From Kiritimatiellota bacterium (GTDB lineage: Bacteria; Verrucomicrobiota; Kiritimatiellia; JAAZAB01), in assembly GCA_008636095.1 (NCBI GenBank), contig VSJD01000316.1, positions 1 to 10,527 of the forward strand: 10,527 bases of DNA. Reading direction: 5' to 3'. A model generated the notes under the pieces. The model did not search any database and was not told the origin of the DNA. It saw only the letters and a program-made list of their open reading frames with translations. Both the position numbers and the translations under genes were made by a program. This document shows, one piece after another, positions 5,946-10,527 of the stretch (position 1 is the stretch's first letter; every line of letters starts with the position of its first letter).

Positions 5946-8279
5946 TTATTTCCCAACCGGGCAAACCTGAAGGCATTTTTCAACGATCGTATCGGTGTGG
6001 CAGGGTGCGCGATAGCCTGTTACCTGAAGCGGGTCTTTTTGTGAAAGATATTCCTGGATCTTATCTTCGGATATTTCATCGGGAACCGGAATGCCGGGCG
6101 TCTTCCATCCGAGGCACTTTTGGCCTTCCTCGGGAATCATCCCCAAAGACCTGGCCCAGCGGCAACGGACCTCATTTCGAACAAACACTTCACAACCCGC
6201 AATATTTTCCAGAGTATCCTTGTTCAAAGCCTTGACCGGACATGCTTCGGCGCATTTGCCGCAGCGCAGGCAAAGAGCGGCGCTATTGCCGGATATGCGG
6301 ATCGGCAATTCCGCGGTTGTCAGTACAAAAACGAACTTGTGCCTCGGTCCGAACTCCGGTGTCAACAACAGGCCGCTCCGGCCCAATTGTCCAAGTCCGG
6401 CTGCAACGGCCAATGGCGCATTGGCCCTGGGATCGGGATGCCCCAGCTTGGCCCATTCGAATTCCCAGTACGGTGAAATAGTGCGGAATGAATTGAGCGT
6501 GCAGTCCGCCAGCGGCAAGGCGCGGTGGCCTTCGGCTTCAAGCCGGGCGGATAAATCATGGGCCGTCCACAAAAGTTCCCGCAAAGTCTGATACTGCAGA
6601 AAGCTGTAAGTGGTTGCGTCCTCCGAATCCTGATTTGCCGCCAGTTCCACGGTCCTTTTTGAAAATCCAGCCAGAAGAACAATCAAAGAACGCGCGCCCG
6701 GAAGGACAGCGGAGAAATCGAGCACGCCGGGTATTTTTGGCAAATTATCAACCCTTGCCACCCCGGCCTTGTCAACGCCCCGCAAACATGATGGGGACAG
6801 CAAATCGGCTTTTGTTGCATTAACGACATTCAGCAGCTCAGTCCGCGCGGCTAACGGCGCCCGGCAGATAACGCCACAGAAAATCATTCGGGATATTCCG
6901 GCCATTCCGTTCTGCGCGCCGGCGGTCATTGATTGTTGTTCTCTTTGCACGCCGGTCTCGCCGCGGGCCGACACCGCATAACGTATTGTTCGCGGTAAAG
7001 ATTCTGCACCGGCCGGCGCAACAACCTTTGCGTTATCCGCATCAACGGTCATGTCATCCCACCCGGCTCGCGCCTGGGCAAGCGCGGATAATGGCGTCCA
7101 ATCCTGCATGGCCTCAAAGCCAAGATCGTCAAGATAAGCCGCGATATCGTAGGCGCCGATACTCAAACGCACCTTGGTTGTGGCGGAAAGATATTCCGCG
7201 TTGTCATCAAGGACCCGATACAAGGGCATCTTGCGGCCAATGGATATCAACCACGCGAAATTTTTGAAAAGACCGTCCGCCGGATAACCGGCCGGCAAAT
7301 TAATTTCAGCTTTGTTAAACTCGGACAAGGGGCGTATCACCAGGCGGTCTATGCCGTTTACCAGAGCCATCGTCTTGATTTTTTCCAGCAATTCTTGGGT
7401 AGAAACGCTAACTTGCGCTTTTTTCCTCCGCGGTGCGCGCGTATATTTTCGGTCCCAGTAACGGATGTCCCTGGCCATGCAAAAACGAAGACATGATCCG
7501 AACTCGCCCCCCACGCGCCTTACGCCATCCCGAACGGCCTGATATAATGTTTCCTCATTTACCTTTTCATGCCTGCCAAGCTGGTCCATGTCCAATGCGA
7601 ATTGTTCGCCCCACAGACAGCGCCAACGGTTCAGCTTGGCATATTTATAAATCTTGTCTTCAATTATTACCTTGTCCTCCCCGCTCTCCAGCAATAAATC
7701 GCTCCTGAAGTTATGACCGGGGCAATGTTTCGCGCACATTTTGCATCGGTCGCAAAGCGCTGGGCCATCGTAAAGAGGGTCCGCCTCCAACGCCGCGGAG
7801 GTTATTACCGAAACAAGTCTCTGGCGCGGACCATACTTGGGCGACATGAACATGTTGTTCCAGCCGAATTCGCCTAACCCCGCCGCCACGGCCGCATGGC
7901 GATGCGAAAACGATGCTGTATTTGTGGTGGATATTTCCTTGAAAGGCCGGTGCCGCCAGAAACCCGTGCAGGGAAAAGGAATCGCCTTATAACCGGACTG
8001 CTCAAGAAAATCAGCCATGCGGCAACTCATCGTGTCCAGTTTTGGTATCATGCCGATCTGGAACGGTCCCGCATAATTGCTGTTCGGCTCGCCACCCCAT
8101 TCCACGGAGGCATCCGGATGATGGATACCCATGACTATGACCGACTTTGCTTCCGGCAGGTGCGCCTGCGGAGTCAACATCCGCGGAGCGTTCTGCCAGC
8201 GCGAAACCGGCGCTATACCCGCCAAATCAGCGCCAAATTCCTTGGCCTTGTTTTTAATTAATATGGTCATGTCTTTCAT
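5946..8279 (-). CDS. Multi-module 4Fe-4S reductase of the QueG/reductive-dehalogenase superfamily
   Basis: At 777 residues this is about twice the length of its relatives and is built from internal repeats. Module 1 (about 1-285) has AVAAGLGEFGW (130-140), KYGPRQR, and a ferredoxin motif with C176, C179, C182 and C186, plus C221, C263 and C267. A middle segment (about 300-400) resembles only the N-terminal half of a module and has no cysteine. Module 3 (about 475-777) has AVAAGLGQLGRSGLLLTPEF (624-643), cysteines C670, C673, C676 and C680, then C706, C722, C760, C769 and C773. Known relatives bind cobalamin and two 4Fe-4S clusters and perform reductive cleavage (epoxyqueuosine reductase, RdhA). 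No Tat signal or membrane segment is seen, so respiratory dehalogenation is unlikely. The start has AAAGGA eight bases upstream. The gene follows its single-module relative by 12 bases. Confidence 0.85.
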   Translation of the reverse strand: MKDMTILIKNKAKEFGADLAGIAPVSRWQNAPRMLTPQAHLPEAKSVIVMGIHHPDASVEWGGEPNSNYAGPFQIGMIPKLDTMSCRMADFLEQSGYKAIPFPCTGFWRHRPFKEISTTNTASFSHRHAAVAAGLGEFGWNNMFMSPKYGPRQRLVSVITSAALEADPLYDGPALCDRCKMCAKHCPGHNFRSDLLLESGEDKVIIEDKIYKYAKLNRWRCLWGEQFALDMDQLGRHEKVNEETLYQAVRDGVRRVGGEFGSCLRFCMARDIRYWDRKYTRAPRRKKAQVSVSTQELLEKIKTMALVNGIDRLVIRPLSEFNKAEINLPAGYPADGLFKNFAWLISIGRKMPLYRVLDDNAEYLSATTKVRLSIGAYDIAAYLDDLGFEAMQDWTPLSALAQARAGWDDMTVDADNAKVVAPAGAESLPRTIRYAVSARGETGVQREQQSMTAGAQNGMAGISRMIFCGVICRAPLAARTELLNVVNATKADLLSPSCLRGVDKAGVARVDNLPKIPGVLDFSAVLPGARSLIVLLAGFSKRTVELAANQDSEDATTYSFLQYQTLRELLWTAHDLSARLEAEGHRALPLADCTLNSFRTISPYWEFEWAKLGHPDPRANAPLAVAAGLGQLGRSGLLLTPEFGPRHKFVFVLTTAELPIRISGNSAALCLRCGKCAEACPVKALNKDTLENIAGCEVFVRNEVRCRWARSLGMIPEEGQKCLGWKTPGIPVPDEISEDKIQEYLSQKDPLQVTGYRAPCHTDTIVEKCLQVCPVGK

Positions 8280-8291
8280 TAAGATTATCCT

Positions 8292-9323
8292 TTATTCCTG
8301 ATCCGCCTTTCCTCCGCGCGCATCGCGAACGATCCCCTTTACCAGCCGGGCCTTATTGACGGCGCGTTTATCTTCAGAACGCGCGGTGCTGTATTTATTC
8401 GTAAAATTTCCGTCCAACAGGCCGCGTTGTTCCAAGTGCGCCAGGCATGCCCGATAGCACCCCTTGGCGCCGCAATGCGCATAGGACCGTCCCAATATTG
8501 ATACCATGGAAAACAAAGGATGCGGATGTTTCCTGTTCATCTCCGTGACGGCCGCCATTCCCAAAACGTAATCATCCGTGTCATCTTTCGATTTTTTGCG
8601 CAGTTCGGCATACCTGGCTTCAATATCGGCAGTATCGAAATTGTCCGGAGCGCAGGGATGCGTTTCCGCTAATCCGCCGTGATGCGCCACGGTGCAACGA
8701 TACATATCCACTTTGGCATGCCTGATTTCCCGACCGTCAAGATTGATGGCCACGGATTCTTTATTCGATATGGCTTTCCCCGGGCAGGCGCGGGCGCAAG
8801 CCATGCATTTGTCACAAAGATTGTCAAGTTGCAGAGGATCGGACGGTAAATCGGCATCTGTCAGCACGATTCCGAATCTCTGCAGTGGCCCGAAACGTTT
8901 GGATAAAAACACTTTTGACCAGCCAAATTCCCCCAGTCCCGCGGCCACCGCTGCGGTGCGATGGCACATGATCGGCTCCTGATGAGGCGCCCCGGTCCAT
9001 TGAATTACAGGAACACCCGAACAGCCATGGTCCTCCAGCCAACAGGCAACTTTTTGTTTTAAATCCCGCATGAACTGTTCATTGATTCCGCCGTAACCAT
9101 GCGCATTATATGGAATATAGCAATTGTTATCCAACGACTCCATCAATCCCCTCAAAACCCGGATACCCATCACCACCACTGTTTTAACTTTGGGATAAAT
9201 ATTACGCGGATGATATTCTTCCGGCGCGTCATTGAACCTGTCAATATTGGCAAAACCGAGCATGTCTGCCCCGTTTTTCAATGCATACGACCTTAATTCT
9301 TCCTTAATTTCATTTGAATTCAT
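8292..9323 (-). CDS. Single-module 4Fe-4S reductase of the QueG/reductive-dehalogenase superfamily
   Basis: This 343-residue protein shows the family order. The N-terminal half is cobalamin-domain-like (GADMLGFANIDRF, then VKTVVVMGI near 46-54). TAAVAAGLGEFGW (123-135), RFGPLQR (143-149) and a ferredoxin motif (C170, C173, C176, C180-P) follow. The second cluster probably uses C210, C284, C289 and C293, but its CxxxxCxxxCLAHLE form departs from the usual CxxxCP. It is closest to module 1 of the next gene, sharing VAAGLGEFGW. Relatives reduce substrates through corrinoid and Fe-S chemistry; here the substrate is unknown. There is no Tat signal or membrane anchor, so it is cytoplasmic. It is not expected to be housekeeping QueG, given the tandem context and divergent cluster. 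The start is firm, with AAAGGGAGG 11 bases upstream. It is the first structural gene after the regulator. Confidence 0.86.
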   Translation of the reverse strand: MNSNEIKEELRSYALKNGADMLGFANIDRFNDAPEEYHPRNIYPKVKTVVVMGIRVLRGLMESLDNNCYIPYNAHGYGGINEQFMRDLKQKVACWLEDHGCSGVPVIQWTGAPHQEPIMCHRTAAVAAGLGEFGWSKVFLSKRFGPLQRFGIVLTDADLPSDPLQLDNLCDKCMACARACPGKAISNKESVAINLDGREIRHAKVDMYRCTVAHHGGLAETHPCAPDNFDTADIEARYAELRKKSKDDTDDYVLGMAAVTEMNRKHPHPLFSMVSILGRSYAHCGAKGCYRACLAHLEQRGLLDGNFTNKYSTARSEDKRAVNKARLVKGIVRDARGGKADQE

Positions 9324-9334
9324 TTTACTGTTTT

Positions 9335-9343
9335 CCTCCCTTT
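9335..9343 (-). promoter_or_regulatory. Strong ribosome-binding site for the first reductase gene
   Basis: The minus strand reads AAAGGGAGG, ending 11 bases before the ATG at 9323. It is the strongest Shine-Dalgarno in the cluster and fixes that start. It contrasts with the regulator gene upstream, which has none, suggesting the structural genes are translated far more strongly than the regulator. Confidence 0.7.
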
Positions 9344-9356
9344 AATAGACTGCAAT

Positions 9357-10112
9357 TCAGGTTCCAAATAAATCAGTTTCAATCCGGTGGACGGCATCAG
9401 AGAGCCTTCCGGATAAACGTTTTATATAACCGCGCTTATCCTTTATTTTCAGCAGATTGATGTTGGCAAATGCAAGACCGGCAATCGCGGGCTTTCCGAT
9501 GGCGACGGCGATTGTCGTTGATGCAGGATTGTGTGTGACCATGGAATACCCATTTCTTATGGTGTCGTTAACACGGCGATTTAATAAATTCATCTCATCT
9601 TTACTTAATCGATCGGGACCTTGAAGCATTAGACGTTGCGCCATGCTTCGATCCATTGATGCCAAAATAGCGGTCCCTATGCTCGATTTGAATGCCAGGA
9701 ACGGCTTGGAAGCGCCGATTCCATTCTCCAATGTGTTTCGATTATCCCCATGAAACAGATAGCAGACATGCTTGCGCCACAGCACGCCCAGCGAGACGAG
9801 CAGATTTTCATCCATTAACGTACGGATGTATGGCAAGGCACAGGCCAGCAGGCGCGAGCTTTGCAGGCTTTGGGCGGCCAGAATGTGAATGCCCGGGCCG
9901 GCCTGATATTTGCAGTCCGCAGTCTTTTCAGCCAAACCAATGGCGGCGAGCGTACCCATCAAACGGTTAACGCCGGTATGTTCAAGATTAAGTCTCCGCC
10001 CAAGTTCCCGAGTGCCGATGGGACGCGCCTCGAAAATCATGGTTTGCAGGCATAAAATACCTTTAATCAGGCTTTGATTAGGTTGCGCCGGAAGCAGTCC
10101 TTTAGTTCTCAT
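9357..10112 (-). CDS. IclR-family transcriptional regulator
   Basis: This 251-residue protein has the normal IclR length and two-domain plan. An N-terminal winged helix-turn-helix (about 13-70) includes IGTRELGRRLNLEHTGVNRL, with the recognition helix near 44-55. The effector-binding domain follows (about 80-245), with GASKPFLAFKSSIGTAILA near 132-151 and the late IRNGYSM and STTIAVAIG blocks of the family. IclR proteins commonly control catabolic operons in response to small organic acids or aromatics, as repressor or activator, and often control their own gene. It is first in the cluster, 33 bases before the first reductase gene. There is no Shine-Dalgarno before the ATG at 10112, and the promoter sits so close that the transcript may start at the ATG itself. 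An overlapping operator-like inverted repeat suggests autoregulation. The effector is unknown. Confidence 0.93.
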   Translation of the reverse strand: MRTKGLLPAQPNQSLIKGILCLQTMIFEARPIGTRELGRRLNLEHTGVNRLMGTLAAIGLAEKTADCKYQAGPGIHILAAQSLQSSRLLACALPYIRTLMDENLLVSLGVLWRKHVCYLFHGDNRNTLENGIGASKPFLAFKSSIGTAILASMDRSMAQRLMLQGPDRLSKDEMNLLNRRVNDTIRNGYSMVTHNPASTTIAVAIGKPAIAGLAFANINLLKIKDKRGYIKRLSGRLSDAVHRIETDLFGT

Positions 10113-10135
10113 GGTGCTATAGTAGCATCACCATG
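10110..10135 (-). promoter_or_regulatory. Imperfect inverted repeat over start codon and -10 region, probable operator
   Basis: Read on the minus strand, CATGGT-GAT-GCTA, a CTA centre, then TAGCACCATG form 10-base arms that match exactly except for a three-base insertion in one arm. The core TGCTA-CTA-TAGCA is perfect. The repeat covers the -10 hexamer and the ATG of the regulator gene, where a bound regulator would block transcription. That it binds the adjacent IclR protein is an inference from position and symmetry. Confidence 0.5.
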
Positions 10136-10146
10136 CGCCATGTCAA
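10119..10146 (-). promoter_or_regulatory. Sigma-70-type promoter of the IclR gene and cluster
   Basis: The minus strand has TTGACA (complement of 10141-10146), a 16-base spacer, and TACTAT (complement of 10119-10124). The expected start of transcription, about seven bases after the -10 box, falls at the A of the ATG at 10112, so the message may be leaderless. With 6 to 46 base gaps downstream, this promoter could drive the regulator and at least the next five genes. Confidence 0.6.
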
Positions 10147-10214
10147 CTAAATTCTTCCGGAAACCGAGATGGCCGGATGGCTTATGATGTCCCCAGTGTG
10201 GCAGCGCGAACGCA

Positions 10215-10231
10215 GGGCGGGTGGGCCGGGG
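10215..10231 (+). promoter_or_regulatory. Canonical G-quadruplex motif upstream of the operon promoter
   Basis: The plus strand reads GGG-C-GGG-T-GGG-CC-GGGG: four runs of at least three G with loops of one, one and two bases. Such short loops favour a very stable parallel quadruplex. It lies about 70 bases upstream of the -35 box, on the non-template strand for plus transcription and the template strand for the operon's orientation. Any effect on expression is an inference. Confidence 0.5.
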
Positions 10232-10401
10232 CGATGGCTTTACCGGAGATGTCGGCGGCGGACGTCTGTAACGGCTCTTATTGATGAACCACGCAATCAT
10301 GCGCCGAAACCGATATTTCAACGTTTGCGGCACTTTTTGCGTCAGACAGTGTAACGTGCTGGGAATTTCCAGAACAATCAATAATATCCGAAGATATTTT
10401 A

Positions 10402-10419
10402 CCACGGATATCACGGATT
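10402..10419. repeat. Two-copy direct repeat of CACGGAT with 9-base period
   Basis: CCACGGATA is followed directly by TCACGGATT, so CACGGAT recurs every nine bases. Strings of this type (ACCACGGAT..CACGGATT) are, from memory, scattered between genes in several environmental bacterial groups. Here only two units exist, in the AT-rich part of the intergenic region. Confidence 0.4.
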
Positions 10420-10435
10420 ACAGGCATGTGGTCTG

Positions 10436-10525
10436 TCAAGTTGTTTGAGTAAGAATTATTAATGTTTTTTCTTCAAACTCTTTCAGAGACTTGTAACCCA
10501 TCAATCGAATGCGCACGAGACCGAT
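10436..10525 (-). CDS. 3' tail of an unidentified gene entering from the right edge
   Basis: The minus strand is open from the window edge to TGA at 10436-10438, giving 29 residues that include VRIRLMGYKSLKEFEEK and end ILTQTT. The helix-like charged pattern of the first 20 residues looks coding, and no stop interrupts it. The family cannot be told from so short a piece. A chance open frame is possible. If real, the gene lies upstream of and in the same direction as the cluster, about 320 bases away, with no clear terminator between. Confidence 0.35.
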   Translation of the reverse strand: MGLVRIRLMGYKSLKEFEEKTLIILTQTT

Positions 10526-10527
10526 TT

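Larger units (their letters stand above)
10136..10435. other. Intergenic region upstream of the cluster, no supported gene
   Basis: Nothing here has the features of a real gene. A minus-strand open frame (10109-10414) begins with GTG without a ribosome-binding site, is rich in Pro and Arg, and contains the promoter, so it is treated as chance. The stretch holds a G-quadruplex motif, a CACGGAT direct repeat and two nearby GATGGC units (at about 10168-10181) separated by CG. It separates the cluster from the gene entering at the right edge. Confidence 0.5.

Noticed and set aside
5946..9323. Respiratory reductive dehalogenase operon
   Set aside because: No Tat signal on either reductase, no membrane-anchor gene and no dehalogenase-type regulator. 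The motif similarity shows the superfamily, not organohalide respiration.
10109..10414. 101-codon minus-strand frame overlapping the regulator start as ATGA
   Set aside because: GTG start without a ribosome-binding site, Pro/Arg-rich noncoding-like composition, and it contains the regulator promoter and the G-rich tract complement. The ATGA overlap is probably chance.
1..10527. tRNA, rRNA, CRISPR array, insertion sequence or phage attachment site
   Set aside because: No cloverleaf, no evenly spaced repeats, no complete transposase or terminal inverted repeat pair, and no tRNA-end repeat was seen on either strand.

Overview
The window (10,527 bases) is dominated by one unidirectional gene cluster on the minus strand. 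It looks like bacterial chromosome from an anaerobe. Several low-oxygen-type proteins occur together: tandem CxxCxxCxxxCP iron-sulfur reductases of the QueG/reductive-dehalogenase superfamily, and two non-heme members of the uroporphyrinogen-decarboxylase (URO-D) superfamily. Expanded URO-D-like paralogues beside glycosidases recall Lentisphaerota/Kiritimatiellota and related PVC or planctomycete-like genomes. That placement is an inference from gene content only; no rRNA or other marker is present.

Layout in the direction of transcription (high to low coordinates): an IclR-family regulator (9357-10112) with a TTGACA/TACTAT promoter and an imperfect inverted repeat across its start codon; a 343-residue 4Fe-4S reductase-like protein (8292-9323); a 777-residue protein of the same family built from two full modules and a degenerate half module (5946-8279); two divergent URO-D-like proteins (4809-5939 and 3710-4762); a GH36/clan GH-D alpha-galactosidase-like glycoside hydrolase (1653-3683); and an M14-type zinc carboxypeptidase (350-1498, start uncertain). 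From the regulator to the hydrolase, gaps are 6 to 46 bases, so those six genes probably form one operon. A 154-base gap with a 14-base palindrome precedes the peptidase gene, which may have extra control of its own.

The flanks hold no complete gene. On the left are plus-strand reading-frame remnants (3-172), an orphan ribosome-binding site with a 16-codon frame, and a hairpin-rich GC stretch. On the right (10136-10527) are a canonical G-quadruplex motif, a small CACGGAT direct repeat, and the 3' tail of an unidentified minus-strand gene running off the edge.

Working idea (inference): an IclR-controlled catabolic locus. The hydrolase and peptidase would release a glycosylated or amide-linked substrate, and the URO-D-like and corrinoid/Fe-S-type proteins would carry out a further cytoplasmic step such as methyl transfer or reductive cleavage. 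No corrinoid carrier protein, transporter, Tat signal or membrane anchor is visible, so the substrate and reaction are unknown. The most unusual single element is the repeat-built 777-residue reductase.
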